A DNA stretch of 64,000 nt from NCBI RefSeq assembly GCF_029873635.1, contig NC_080420.1, positions 124,900,958-124,964,957 of the forward strand, in the 5' to 3' direction. A program made the translations under genes and the position numbers. The number at the start of each line of letters is the position of its first letter. Positions within the stretch are counted from its first letter, which is position 1. The notes beneath the pieces were generated by a model. The model was not told where the DNA came from, did not search any database, and saw only the letters and a program-made list of their open reading frames with translations. Of this stretch, positions 24,053-36,671 are shown piece by piece. Source of the stretch: Malania oleifera. Taxonomy: Eukaryota > Streptophyta > Magnoliopsida > Santalales > Ximeniaceae.

Positions 24053-26105
24053 TGTAACATCCTGCTAAATTAATTGAGATTTCCCTTACCTTTTTTTTTT
24101 TTTTTCTTTTTTATAATAATTACTGTGAAATTCTACTGCTCTGATACCAAATTGTAACAACTTGCTAATAAAATAAAATATTTTCCCCTATTTTAATATC
24201 AAACATTAATCTAAACAGCGGAAAACCACATACATAAACATAACCACATTAATTACAATACCAGAGCATCTAAGTATCCCATAAATTATACATATATCAC
24301 TTTTCTCCTCAAAATTATTCCCTACTGATGTCAGGGTATACAAAAATACTACCCAAAAATACTACTCACCCTTAACAGAGCAAACTAACAACCCCTCTAC
24401 TTTCGAGTCTGATCTGCTCGCCCAGCTGGTTCACATGAAAAACAATTCAACACTGGGATGAGTCAATACTCAGTAAGACGAAACATGTTATTACTAGTGT
24501 GTGGCCACTGAGCTATATTTCTGTATAAATAATCTGATTTAAAAATAATATCATGGATAATTGAAATTGTAAATGCTGGTATAAATAACATATATTAAAA
24601 CTATATAAACTTACTTTTCATAATACTACTACTATTTCTGGAAATCTACTTATACTCATAATATCTGAGAAAATTCCCCTAGATGGTTGTATGTCATGAT
24701 TTAACCCCTTATGACAGGGTTATGTGGCCCGAAGGCGGGACCTATCCTAGCTGGCCGACTAGGGTAAGTTAACTGAACTCCGACAGTCTAATCGGCCCCC
24801 TCAATCCATATTTGATGGAAAGCCTGTCCCGACGTGGGCACGATCGACCTTATACCACTTACTATATGAGTAAAGTGGTTGCACTCTGAATTGAATGTCT
24901 GTAGTTACGGTACCGTGCTCTGCTGAATCTAATCCATCAGGGTCTGATACTATATAGGTAGCTGATATCTTTAACATATTGTTTTACCATAATTTCTGAA
25001 ATAACCATAACCCCATAGAATTTATCTGAAATTCTAAATTAATTGACTAAAAATCTGATTTCTGTATAACTGAATTGTTATCTGTATAACTAAATATTGG
25101 GACGTTATAGTACTGAAAAACTGATTATTCTGAAATTACTGAAATTACATTTTACTGAGTATACTGTATACTGAAAGTCCTTTATTCTATAAGCATGTAA
25201 ATATCATGGAATTTTATGTTCATAAACTGTAAACATGGTATTCATAGTTTGTATAAATACGGTACTGTACTCTAATCAACTCAAGCCACACTAATAAATA
25301 TTATCATAATCAGGCTCTGAAAATCGTATATATAATTTGAATAATAATTTGATAAAAACCTATATTTTGTACTGAAATCATAATGAAGTTTCCTAACATA
25401 ACATGTTTCCCTTACCTGACTACTATAAAGCCCCTACTAAATATCGGTCCTACACCCGCAGGGTTTCCTACTCAACTCCCTGAAAACAACATTCACCAAA
25501 ACAAAATATCATTATTTCTCTGTTTACTTCATTTCCTACAACTGCTGAAAAGTCTAATTTCAAATAAAAGACCTTACCCTGAACTTGGGGAGAAATTCAA
25601 CTCGATCCCACCGATGATCCGCCCCGGTAAACTTGGAGAGAACTTCTCCAGGAGCGTCATGGTGGCCTTAGATCATCGATCCAGCGACTAACAGAGCCAA
25701 AATCGAAGAGAGATGGAGGGGAGACCGTAGAGAGAGAAAAGAGAGAGTTTCTGTTGAAAATTCTACATAAAAATTTAAGGGTTTCATTATTTATACTGCG
25801 GCCTTCGTCGACGAGCCACGTCATCTTGTCGACGAGTATAAGAAGCAATTCGTCCACGAACTCTCCCTTTCGTCAACGAAATGCAGAATCGCCCAAAACA
25901 TCCTCTCGGTATCTTCTCGTCGACGAGACATGCCCTCGTCGACAAATCCCCTGTGTTCCTCGACGAGGCCATAAGAAAATTCCTTGGATTATTACATCCA
26001 AAAGTGCAACGTTGTTGATGAATGCTTCTGCTACCTCCTTCTGTTTCTGTTTCCATTTTCCTCCCTCTTTATTATTTAAATACCATTATTCTTCGAGTCG
26101 TTACA
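24053..26105 (-). mobile_element. Gypsy deletion derivative with TSD ACTCC
   Basis: Bounded by ACTCC at 24048-24052 and at 26106-26110. It begins with about 40 bp of an LTR end (TGTAACATCCTGC), then about 60 bp including a tRNA-iMet primer site in minus orientation (CTCTGATACCA at 24140-24150), then a complete LTR at 24153-26105 (1953 bp, TGTAACAACTTGC...GAGTCGTTACA). So one LTR and nearly all the internal region are gone, yet the target duplication is intact. The LTR has a minus-strand TATAAATA at 25788-25795 and a TCGTCGACGA cluster just upstream. Confidence 0.75.
25804..25968. repeat. TCGTCGACGA palindrome cluster
   Basis: About seven full or decayed copies of the 10 bp palindrome TCGTCGACGA, irregularly spaced. 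The cluster starts about 9 bp upstream of the LTR TATA box (minus strand). Confidence 0.85.
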
Positions 26106-26538
26106 ACTCCAATTTAAAATTTGAATGCCAAAATTTTAACACAAAGGATTATAAATCTATTTAAGATATCAATCAATGGAATAGGAAATGATTCGAACAT
26201 ATTAGCTCAACAAATTGACCAAATGTGCACACTGATTTGGATGACAAAATTATAGTGCATCTATAAATGCATCTATGAAAGAGTTCGTGACAAAGTTGGT
26301 GTGTGGGTTTATGAAAGCGTTTGTTCATGAGTTTATGAGAGAATTAGTGAAAGAGTGTTTATAAGTGTGACAAGGTATGATTATAATTTTATTTGTGAAT
26401 CTATCACAGAGTTTGTTTGTGAGTCTATGAAAGATGAACTCATTCAACATCAACCACTTTTGTCATTCATCAAAACCTAACACTGACAATTATAACATTA
26501 AAAAGACAATATCATATAAAAAAAAAAAATATGACATG

Positions 26539-28691
26539 TGTTAGCTTTGGTGCAACCCTAAGAGGGGGGTGAATTGAGAATTTAAAAAATTATCACCTAG
26601 GTCAATCGGTTTAATAGCAGTACTACACAACCTTGGGCCAGTCTATGCAATCAAGAAATAAACATACACGTGCAGTAAAAGTAAAGTGCGAACAATACAC
26701 ATAATATGTTATTGAAGTTTGGCCAAATTGCCTACGTCCCCGCCTTGGCTAAACCAGCACAAGGATTTCACTATGTCTCACTTAACGGGTGGAGCGACTC
26801 CGATTACAATCAGGTCAATTCAAGGGGCTGACCTCAACCAACACACCTTACCAGGATGGCGCACCTAACTTTCCTAACCGGGTCTAAGCCAGTTCGGGAC
26901 TATTCAACAAGGCTAATCTCCCTCTTCAGGCCCACGCCTGGAATACAACAAATGATATGAAATTTTTGTACACGGAAACACACTTCTTCACAAGAAAATA
27001 TATACTACAATATGCACAGTATAATCAATATACTACCAAAAGATAGGATTTGATAAGTTCAGTGTAGTCTAAGTGTCTACTCTCAAATATCTATGCAAAT
27101 ATTGCAATCAGTGCGTGAGAGTGTAAATGATATGATCTTTGTGTCAAAATGATAATTTCAATCGCAATGCACAAACAAAGATCCTTAGCACACTTTAAGT
27201 ATCTCAACAAATAATTTTTATCAATATAAACCATGAGAGATATTCAAACAATGGTTTGTAAAATATTTATTTGATCTTTGTAATAAAATGATAATTTTAA
27301 TCAAAAGGTATAGCAATAAAGATCTTTTAGCACTCAAGAAAATATCTCAAAATAAATTTCTCAAAGATAAGAACAAGAGATATTTTTAAAAATGATGTAT
27401 AAAAATATTTTAGCAATCAAAATACAAGATGAACTCTTGAGTATTGTAATGAAAATGCAAAACTCAGAAGCTCTAAGAAGTTTTCCTATGGAAGGCTTAT
27501 TTACAAAGCCGCCTGGAAAAACTAGAAGCTTACTCTCAAAGAAAAATTAATCTCAATCAAAACGAGCAAGTGAGAGTTTAAGCTTGGTGAGATGAACACA
27601 AGAGCACTCTTACTAAGTAGTATTTGCAATATGGATGAGTAAGAATGGGAGTATAAAGCTTGAATATGAAAAATAGGCTTTTTGAGATTCAGAAGATATT
27701 TGCTAATTATTTTTCTAATCTCATACTAATTTTTGCAAATGAAGGAGTATATATAGAGTTACCCAAAAATATAACCGTTTAGGACATGTAGGGAATTATT
27801 GGGATTGTTTAAAACGTTTTAGCACAATTAACCCCTTTTAAAAAATTTAACTGGGGTAAAAAATAATGTCCAACTCGAGAGTACTAGTTGACCAGACACG
27901 AGCTTTGGTTGACCAGGTGACCAAGTTTGGTCAACTGGACTTAGTGTCCCAAGGGCGATTTTCCATTTTCTTGCGGTTCGGTCGACCAAGTGATTTTGAA
28001 CTATGAAGTTCAGTTGACCAGGGCATTGGATTCTCCCACGTGTGGGTTCGGTCGACCAGGGCATTGCCCATTTAAATTTGGTCGGTTGACCGAGGAGTCA
28101 AACATTGACTCCGTGGGAGTTCGATTGACCAAGTCACATGAACTTAGTATAGTATGGTCAACCGAGGTATGGTCAAAATATTGACCGCTTGACTGGTTCG
28201 GTCGACCGAATGATTTACATTGTGAAAGTTCGATTGACCAAACATGCATTTTTAATGCATTTCGGTTCCAACTCCTTTATACATTCACCCTATTCATATG
28301 ATGTTTATTTTTAATCTAATAGGAAACTTTTTCATGCAGATTTGTGGGTCCTAAGGTCAGTCTAAGGCATTTGAGAATTAACCCCAAAAATTTGGCATCA
28401 AAGAGTGTTCCCTAAGGTCCAACTATGGTCATTTGAGCTTATCAACCCTATCATGCAGGTAAGGCATTAATTATTACAAACCATTTTCCTATGTTACTAT
28501 TATAGCCCAAATAAAGGATTAAATTACAATACAACATGAAATAATTTTCAAGGCCTTCAAGTCTTCACTTCATGTGCCATGTGCGTGCACCATATGATAC
28601 TTCCTATTGGTCCTGCACACAAACTCATCAACCATTAAATACAAAAAGTATTTGTCATTATCAAAACCGGGTGTGACCTATAAGGTCAACA
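26539..28691 (-). mobile_element. Solo LTR with TSD ACATG
   Basis: Runs from TGTTAGCTTTGG at 26539 to AAGGTCAACA at 28691 (2153 bp), flanked on both sides by ACATG (26534-26538 and 28692-28696). The GAGGGGGGTGAATTG phrase near its left end matches the copia-like LTRs at 23195, 43273 and 61496, here in minus orientation. No internal sequence is present. A minus-strand TATATATA lies at 27748-27755. Confidence 0.85.
27885..28241. repeat. GGTCGACC/GGTTGACC word cluster
   Basis: More than ten copies of a word around GGTCGACC, often as TTCGGTCGACC or TTGACCAG, within the solo LTR. The cluster edge is about 130 bp upstream of the TATA-like box. Confidence 0.85.
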
Positions 28692-28723
28692 ACATGGTAT
28701 AAAATCTAAAAGAACAAAAACAT

Positions 28724-28725
<2 letters not shown>

Positions 28726-28760
<35 letters not shown>
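28726..28760. repeat. (AC)n microsatellite
   Basis: Perfect run of CA dinucleotides. Confidence 0.9.
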
Positions 28761-28761
<1 letters not shown>

Positions 28762-29573
28762 GTGGCTAAACTCTTAAAACATGTCCTAATTGAGTTACCA
28801 AGTTGTTGACGCTAGTTTTTGAGTCTGTGTGCCAACGATTGGAGTCTAGATCAAAAGAAAAGGCTAAAGGAAGGGAGGTAAGCCAACCACCCTAGAAGGT
28901 CTAATCGACTAGACCCTTATACCTAGACTAGTCAGCTGGCCCTTTTAGGGTGGTTGATCACCCTAATTATTTTTTATTGTTTTTATTTTAGAAAACTAGA
29001 TGGAGTTGCCACTTTATTTTAATTTTAAAATGATAAAAAAAATTAAAGAATAAATTTGAGTTAGGGATTACATTTGTGCATTGGGAAGATAATTCAATAA
29101 TTTCCATAAAAGGAATTATTTAACTAGCACCTTGTCGACCCCTATTCAAATAATGATTCCGCAAGTATGTGTATGTGCGTGCCTTAAAAAAAAAATCTAT
29201 AATACAAAAAAAAGACAATAGAGGTTGGTCAACCATTTAGGGATCTAATCAACTGCCCAACCTCTCAGGAAAATGATTATCTTTTTAGAAGTGGTCAATT
29301 ACTTGCGCTATATGCAAAATTTCATTTTATTTTTTCTTAATATAGAACTATTTCATGAAACCTATATGGAAAAATTAACCTTACAGAGACTTCACTATTT
29401 TATTTTATTTTATTTTTAAGAAAAAATAAAAAGTAAAAAAGACAAGTTAAGAAAATTCAAACACAAAAAAAAAAAGTTAGATTGGGCTTATCCCTTTCTA
29501 GGGGTAAGCTAACTATATAACCAAATTTGGGATTGAGAAGGTTTGAAAACCACCACACCTCTGAAGTGGTGAG
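28761..29573. other. Unassigned sequence
   Basis: No gene recognised. Words such as CTAATCGACTAGAC (near 28899) and GGTTGGTCAACC (near 29224) look like remains of another LTR word cluster, but no LTR ends could be set. Confidence 0.35.
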
Positions 29574-30655
29574 TGTCATGTATTTTTAATAAATTAAAGA
29601 TTACATTGAATAATTACATATTCCTTTCCTATTAATTAGAGGATAGACAAAAGGAAAGTATATACATAGTATCCTCCTACAATTAAGACAGAGAATCCTC
29701 AATATCCTCAACATCCCCCCGTAAGCTAAGCGTTGGATTAGAACAAACATGAATTGGATCAGAATAAGTCAAAGAGAGGTCTAGACACACTTTTTGTGAA
29801 TATGTTAGTAACTTGCAAATGAGAAGGTGCATACTGGGTGCGAAGCTTGCCCGTGAGAACAAGTTTATGAAGAAAGTGGTGGTCAAGCTCAACATGCTTG
29901 GACCATTTGTGAGAAACGAGATTGGTACTCAAGAAGATTGCACTCTTGTTGTCACAAAGTAGAAGAGGTCGTTGCAAAAGAGGGAATTTGAGATCACGAA
30001 GGAGATGCGTGAGTAAAGGATATTGGTAGCAATGAGAGCCAAGGCATGATACTCGGATTCACAACTGGAGCAAGAAACAATAGGTTGTTTCTTTGCACTC
30101 CAAGACACTAAATGGTTGCCAAGATAAATACAATAATTAGAGGTAGAGCGACGAGGGTCAGGGCATCCTTCCCAATCTGCATCGGAGTAAGCAGCTAAAG
30201 CACCAGGAGCAATAGAAGGATGAAAAGTGAGGCCAAAATGTAGTGTGCCCTTAATATAGCGAAGAATGCGTTTGACAGCGATGAAATGGTCTTCAGTCGG
30301 AGAATGTAGAAATTGATTGACAAAGTTGACAGCATGAGCAATATCAGGACATGTGATAGTCAGGTATTGAAGAGCACCAACGATAGATCTGTGGAGCGTG
30401 GGATCAAAAAATAGAGGACCCTTAGCAGACAGGTGCTGGAAAACAACCATGGGGGTGTGAATTTGTTTGCTGTCAAGTAACTAAGCTCGCATGAGAATGT
30501 CCCGTGCATATTTCAGCTGATTGATAAGAATACCATCAATGGTGGATGTAGCTTCAAGACCAAGGAAGTAACTGAGAGAACCCAAGTCCTTAGTAGCAAA
30601 TTTAGAATTAAGCTTGCAAGTAAAGTTGTCAAGAAAAGAGGAGTTGTTGCCTGTA
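29574..30655 (-). pseudogene. Ty1-copia pol 3' end (RT/RNase H)
   Basis: The minus strand encodes the end of a copia polyprotein. In order it shows KDLGSLSYFLGLE (about 30550-30600), RSIVGALQYL, HFIAVKRILRYIKGTLHFGL, YSDADWEGCPDPRRSTS, SCSSCESEYHAL (RNase H), then, in another frame, CDNKSAIFLSTN, HVELDHHF and FTKSVSRPLF. Two frames and stops show decay. A purine tract (TTACGGGGGGA on the minus strand) at about 29714-29724 marks the 3' LTR boundary; the LTR itself may be the short TG...CA stretch 29574-29713, which is unusually small. The gypsy LTR at 30661 cuts the element inside RT. Confidence 0.8.
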
Positions 30656-30660
30656 ATAAT

Positions 30661-32696
30661 TGTAGGAACTCGAACCCGGAAAATAAAAGAAAATGAATAT
30701 AAAAGAGATAAATAAAGGAAAATAAAAGGAAAAGAAGGATTTTGGTAAGTTAGGGCCCAAACCGGCGACTGTTTTCCAAGCTAGTAGAAAATCGACCACA
30801 ATTTTGGGTCAACTGGGCCAGTCAACTACAAAATCGGCGACGGTTTTGTGGGTACAGGGGAAATCGGCACCGGTTTTCCTTTAGGCATGTTTCCTAAAAA
30901 TAGGTTTGATCTCATTTTTTTAGAGAATTCCAAATCTCTCTCTTCTCTCTCCTAGGGTTTCAGAACTTTTTCACCATAAAGCCTTTCTGAGCTCTCCCTT
31001 GCTTCCCGGTTGTCTCTCTCATCCCTCGTCTAGCAAATATACGTGTTTTCATCGGTTGGAAGTTCTAGGTTTTTACCGTTTCGACCTATTCAGGTTCTTT
31101 TTTTCTTAAAAAGGTAAGGAGATTTGTTTACATAAGTTATTTTCAAAATCTAAATGGTAGAACTGTAGGTTATGTTATTATGAACGATATGACTTCTTAT
31201 TTGGAAAATTTTACAAGGTGGAATTGTCAGTTTTTCGATTTTACGGTTTTTGGAAATCTAGGGTTTTGGGGTATGGTCCCCATTTTTCTTAAAATTCACT
31301 TATTTGTATTAAACTTAAAGTAGGAGATGCTTGAACTCCTTGTTTTCAATTTAAATGATATTTTCTGAACCATTTACTATACTATTGTGTACTAAAGCAA
31401 ATGAATGTGGCATGAGGTACTAAATGGAAATGTATATAACTTGAGAAATATGTGCATGAAATATGGGAACTGGAGTTCCAAATTGTTATTGGGAAATGTA
31501 GAAAGAGATGCTGGTTAAATATCAAGAGATGTATGTATTAGGGTTAAACCGAGAGTTGTGTGTGTCGGTTTATACCAAATAATGAATGAATGAATGAATT
31601 TGTGAAAAATATTGGAATTGCTTAAATGCTTTATGGAATGAAAACAGGTTACTATACTTTTGTTATAAATTGTATATAATATATGAACCGCTTGAGAAAG
31701 CTTGTTACCAAGAGAGCACGGTACCGCTGTTAGAAAGAGAGATACAGTGCAATCACACGTTATTCTTGAGTGTGGGAATCTAGCTAGTCGATTTGGTACG
31801 AAGGGCCACTGGTTGATTACGGACTAGGGTGGTGTAAGCCAAGTTAGACTGGAGAGAGTAGTGTGACTAGCCTGATGACCCCAGGACTAGATCAGAGCAT
31901 TATAACCACATAAATCATGCAATGGGGGAAGTAAATGGTGTTGATATGATGATTCAAACCTGAGATGAGTTCATTATGCATATACACAATTTAAAAATAA
32001 AATAGGCAAAGTCACAACTTTGAGTACCAAGCAGAGGGATTGTACAGTGTATGGGCCTGTATCTTACTCTAACCACGAGGAGACTCACTTGTAATGAGCC
32101 AAATTATCTTATGCGGGAATTATATATATATCTTCTATATTACAGGTTTGTGAATTATTTAAATGTGTAACTGGTTTCTACTGGAATAAACTCATGTAAT
32201 CACACACTGATGTAATATGATCTACCTTACTGAGAAGTGTCTCACCCCAAATATACAAATCTTATTTCAGGTTTTGCAGGAAACCAGCCCTAGACTTCTA
32301 GAGGGATTCTGGAGCGTAGTGTTTTTGTTAGTTTATGTAAGTCATTGTATACGTACTGGGCTTTAGCTAGGTTGTATTTTGAGGTTTGTAATAGCAGGTT
32401 ATGTTTTTAGTTATGTATAGATGTATGTAAGAAACAGTTAGAAACTCTGGTAAGTTTTTATTAGGAGATATTTATGTTTTCTGTTGTGTATGATTATATA
32501 GATTAGTATGGATCACCCGATTTCCCTTATTTGGGCAGGTAGTATATGTATGGTATTAGAGATATGCATGTTATGTATGTAAAGTGGCACTCTATGCCCA
32601 CCTAGAGGGTCGAGGCGTTATAGTTGGTATCAGAGATATGCATATTATGTATGTAAAGTGGCACTCCGGGCCCACCTAGAGGGTCAGGGCATTACA
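30661..32696 (+). repeat. 5' LTR of gypsy element (2.04 kb)
   Basis: TGTAGGAACTCG at 30661 to GGGCATTACA at 32696, directly followed by a primer site close to the tRNA-iMet type (TTTGGTATTAGAGC, 32697-32710). It interrupts a copia RT frame at 30660; the left flank is ATAAT. A set of related words (ACCGGCGAC, AATCGACC, AATCGGC) lies at about 30760-30890. No clean TATAAATA was found. Confidence 0.75.
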
Positions 32697-32698
32697 TT
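32551..32698 (+). repeat. 74 bp tandem duplication at the LTR end
   Basis: Two copies starting TGGTATTAGAGATATGCAT (32551) and TGGTATCAGAGATATGCAT (32625). Each begins with a primer-site-like TGGTATYAGAG and ends at an LTR-end-like CGTTATA or CATTACA, so the unit spans a whole LTR-end/primer-site junction. Confidence 0.75.
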
Positions 32699-33113
32699 TG
32701 GTATTAGAGCATTTTCCAGTCGGAAGTGTGAAGACATTCACATCGCCTGGTTATAAAAATGTTTAGAGCTTAGGTTGCTAGGTTCTGCAAACTAGGTTGG
32801 ATGACTTTACCAGAGTATAGGATGAGAATAGGATTTTCGAGTTTTGCTTCGTAGACCTGGAGACAGAAATCCGTTGACGGACTTCTGTGTTTTTCTGGAT
32901 CAGTCAACGAGTTTAGAAAATCACAGCAATCCATCGACGATTTTGTTTCCGAGTGGAGGGGTAGAACTTGAGTTAGAATGAGAGTATCAAGTTAGCAGAG
33001 TATGTCATCATTAGGGATGTTAATTCATTGAAATGAGTCTTTTAGTATTGTAGTTGTAATAGATATGTAAGGAAACAGGATTCTAAATAAATTTTCTCAA
33101 TTGTTTCTTTAGG

Positions 33114-35300
33114 ATGGAGTCTAGGGATAATACTTGCTAACACCAGGGGTAGTAGCAGTGAAGGGTCTGGTCATGAGGCTGGCAGTGACTCCACAGTAAT
33201 ATTGCGGGACTTTGCTCAACAGCTTATGGATGAGGTTGTGCGAACTTCTAGGGGGCAGGACCGTCCCACGGCTAAGCTAGGATGTTCTATTGACCAGTTC
33301 ACCTGACAAAAGCCTCCTACCTTTCGCAGGGAGTGCAGCCCCGATCCAAGCATAGAATTGGATTTAGAAAATCGAGAATATCTTGGTTGTTTGGCGTTGC
33401 ACGAAGGAGCAGAAGGTGGCCTATGCGACGTTCAAATTTACTAGAGAAGCTAAGAGGTGGTACGAATTGGTAAAGATGCTGGAGAAGCATCGACCGGTAC
33501 CAGTGGTGATGATATGGGGCCATTTCATAAAGATGTTCTTTAAGTGGTACTTTCCAACCACTGTCAAGAATGCAAAGATGGAGGAGTTTATAATCCTGAT
33601 TCAAGGGCAGCTGACAGTTTAGCAGTATGCCGCCCGATTTATGGAGTTATCGCGTTTTGCTCCGTTTATGATAGCGAATGAGGCTAGGAAAGCTTGGATG
33701 TTTGAGAGGAGTCTGAAAAAGGAGATTCGGAAGCAGACAGCAATACTACAACTTCAAGACTTTGCTACTCTAGTGGATAAAGCCACTATGGTAGAGGAGA
33801 GCCTGCAGGAGAACTCAGAGGTTCAAATCCCAAAGAATAGGCTAGCGCCTCCCAATTCTTATTCAGGTGCGAGGCAGGGCACTTAGAAGAAATATAGTGG
33901 TGGCAAAGGCCAGCGGTGAGAGACTGGTGGTGGTACATCTCAAGGTAGCACATCTTCCTCAGCTTGTCCTACTTGTGGCAAGCGACATATAGGAAAGTGT
34001 CTGATGGGGTCAGGTGTTTGCTACCAGTGTGGTAAGCCACGACATCTGATGCGTGATTGTGGCACGCCGGGGAGCAACCCACCCCCAAAGCAGTCATATA
34101 GAGGAGGTACTCAGGCGCCACGTGGTGGATACCAGAGGGTTACAGATCAGGCAAGGGTGTATTCCCTAACACCAAATGACGCAAAGAAAGCCGGAGACGT
34201 GGTGACATGTAATATTTATATGCTTTTGAATAAAGTTGTAGTACTATTTGATTCAGGAGTGATGCATTCCTTTATTTCTCTGGGATTCATCAAATTGTGT
34301 GGATTAGAGGTACAACTGTTAGATGATGAATTAGCAGTGGCTACACCAATAGGGTCAATATCGTATGTAGTAAGGTGATTCGAGATTTCCCAGTAAAGAT
34401 TCAAGGAAGAGCATTACGATTCAGTCTAATTGTCTTTGATATGCATGGATTCGATATCATTCTGGAGATGGACTGGCTATCAGCCAATTATGCCAGCATC
34501 GATTGCCATAGAAGAGAGGTAGTATTTAGGTCTCCTGGGGAGCAGGAATTCAAGTTCGTAGGGTCTTGTGTGCGTTTTGCATCACGAATCCTTTTAGCTA
34601 TTTAGACTAGGAGGTTACTTCTGAAGGGATGCCAAGGGTACCTGGCGGTTGTGAAAGGAACACCGAGAGAAGAACTTAAGTTGGAGGAGATTCCCGTAGT
34701 AAGTGAGTTCCCAGATGTGTTTCTAGAGGACTTGTCGGGATTGCCTCCTAATCGTGAGGTGGAGTTCGCTATAGAGTTGACTCCAAGCACGACACCAATA
34801 TCAAAAGCTCCATATCGTATGGCTCCAGCAGAACTGAGGGAATTGAAGGAGCAGCTACAAGAGTTATTAGATAAGGGTTACATCCGACCAAGTGTTTCAC
34901 CCTGGGGAGCACCGGTGTTGTTTGTGAAGAAGAAAGATGGGTCGATGAGGATGTGCATCGACTACAGAGAGATTAACAAGGTAACAGTAAAGAATAAATA
35001 CCCGTTACCCAAGATTGATGATCTGTTTGACCAGCTACAGGGCATACAGATCTTCTCTAAGACCAATTTGCGATCTGGGTATCACCAGCTAAAGGTGAAA
35101 TTAGAAGATGTACCGAAGATAGCTTTTTGGACTCGGTATGGTCATTACGAGTTTTTGGTTATACCATTCGCCTTGACGAATGCACCTACCGCATTCATGG
35201 ACCCGATGAACAGGGTGTTCCATGAGTACTTAGATAGGTTCGTGGTGGTGTTCATCGATGACATTCTGGTCTATTCAAAGAGCCCAGCAGAGCATGAGAC
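33114..35300 (+). pseudogene. Gypsy gag-pol 5' half
   Basis: Plus-strand remains of a Ty3/gypsy polyprotein. Gag segments lie at 33383-33622 (AKRWYELVKMLE, FFKWYFP) and 33641-33886 ([14 protein letters not shown]), followed by a zinc-knuckle region (CPTCGKRHIGKC, then CYQCGKPRHLMRDC near 34020). The protease motif is LFDSGVMHSF (DSGV for DSGA). Reverse transcriptase (34651-35304) contains [28 protein letters not shown] and [13 protein letters not shown]. The reading stops right after the catalytic box, at about 35300, where a CACTA remnant begins; RNase H, integrase and the 3' LTR are gone. Stops and frameshifts break gag and protease. Similarity to the element at 45671-56503 suggests a Tekay/Del chromovirus. 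Confidence 0.85.
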
Positions 35301-35590
35301 TTAAACAAGTTGAATGCCTCAAGAATTTCCTAACAAGATGCTTTATAAGCAGTATCCATTTTACGCCAATCAAAGACATTAATAGGTTCTAAATTTGGCC
35401 TCCTAACTATAGTTCCCGTGAATCTATGAAGTAGTCTACACTCTTTATCGACAATTTGGAGAAAATTGTTGAAAGTCACATCAATCTGTTGCCCTGGAGG
35501 CAAATTCCAAATCTTAGGTGTATGAGTAAACTCTCGTCACCTTGGTACATTTGATTCATCTAAAGAAAATGATTAGAATGTCAAAAAAAC
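35301..35590 (-). pseudogene. Ptta/En/Spm-type CACTA protein fragment
   Basis: Minus-strand reading gives TPKIWNLPPGQQIDVTFN, then LLHRFTGTIVRRPNLEPIN, then FDWRKMDTAYKASC, a stop, and EILEAFNL. Plant CACTA proteins of this type have the same order (LPPGERI..., FLGTIAR..., W+DVP, C/A-W-EI...). The stop at 35330-35332 is TAG where the family usually has Trp (TGG). Confidence 0.6.
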
Positions 35591-36671
35591 ATAAATCTAC
35601 ACATATTTCTATTTTCATCTCTAAAATAAATATATTATCATACCTACAAATGAATCAAAATATAAATTTTGTCTTTAATAAACATCATTGTTGTTGAATT
35701 CAATAATTGCCCACTTAAATTGGATTGTATTTATAAACTGATATAAGCCACTTAAAATTTTTACTAAACCATAATGAAAGGTATATTCATGATGGTTAAG
35801 AGTTCATTTTGTACAAACTGCATACGAGAGGGGGAAAATCCATTGTTTCTTGTATAACAACAACATCTATTTTTATTAAAGCATTGCAAATTCATTACTT
35901 AAATATTTATTTTTGAAAAAATTATTCAAATGGGGTTAGTTAATGCAAACATTAGAATTGACTCAGTTGATAATTTGTATAGGTTATAATACAAATTATA
36001 CAATGAATATGTTGATTTGCAAAATTTTAGATCCACCAAGAGCTATAAATTAACCTAAACAGTCCTCATCTTACAACATTACAGTATAACATAAATAAGT
36101 TGATTTTCAACATTTTATATTCACTTGAATGTGCTGACTTTTAGCGCTATAAATGAAATTAAATGTGTAGATTCTTAATATTAAATCATCACATGATGAT
36201 TTACAAGGACAAGGCTAGCTAAAACACACATTGGAATTTTTTATTTTCAAAAGGACACAACACATTTTTTTAGAACACAAAAAATATAATGCTCAGCTCG
36301 AACAAAAAAGGAAACCCCAAAGCAGTACAGTTATAATAATAATTTTCATTTTTGGGGAATTTTGAGTGGGTTTGGGTTTTAGTTTTCTCTTCCAATTAAA
36401 ACTGAAATAAAAATATGGAGAAAAAATATTGACCTCCCAGGTGATGGCAAAGGCAAGGGGCTGCGATGGCGACGGGTTCTGCGAACGAACGGTGACGAGC
36501 CCTCGGGCTGCAACAGTTTGTGAACGGCGATGGGTTCTCAAGCTGCGACGAACGGCAACGGCATTGCGACGGAGAAAGGAGAATCTGGAGGAGAGGATCG
36601 AGAGCGGAGGCAGGAAAGAGATAAGGGAAAGGAGGGAAATGAGGAAGATTGGGGCAAAACCTGATAAATAA

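Larger units (their letters stand above)
23195..26482 (-). repeat. Copia (SIRE-like) 5' LTR, split by a gypsy insertion
   Basis: On the plus strand it starts TGATTCGATTAGACACTC at 23195 and ends ATCAAAACCTAACA at 26482; on the minus strand it is a TGTTAGGTTTTGATG...AATCA LTR. About 1.2 kb remains (23195-24052 and 26111-26482) after removing the gypsy block at 24053-26105 and its ACTCC target duplication. The AAGGGGGTGAATT phrase near 23216 is typical of this LTR group and recurs in the solo LTRs at 26539, 43273 and 61496. Confidence 0.65.

Noticed and set aside
25383..26164. ORFs over 25383-26164 on both strands
   Set aside because: They lie within a gypsy LTR; open frames result from the TCGTCGACGA array.
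36429..36671. GC-rich ORF in the CACTA remnant as a captured host gene
   Set aside because: Arg/Glu-rich and repetitive with no recognisable domain; capture is possible but cannot be supported from sequence alone.
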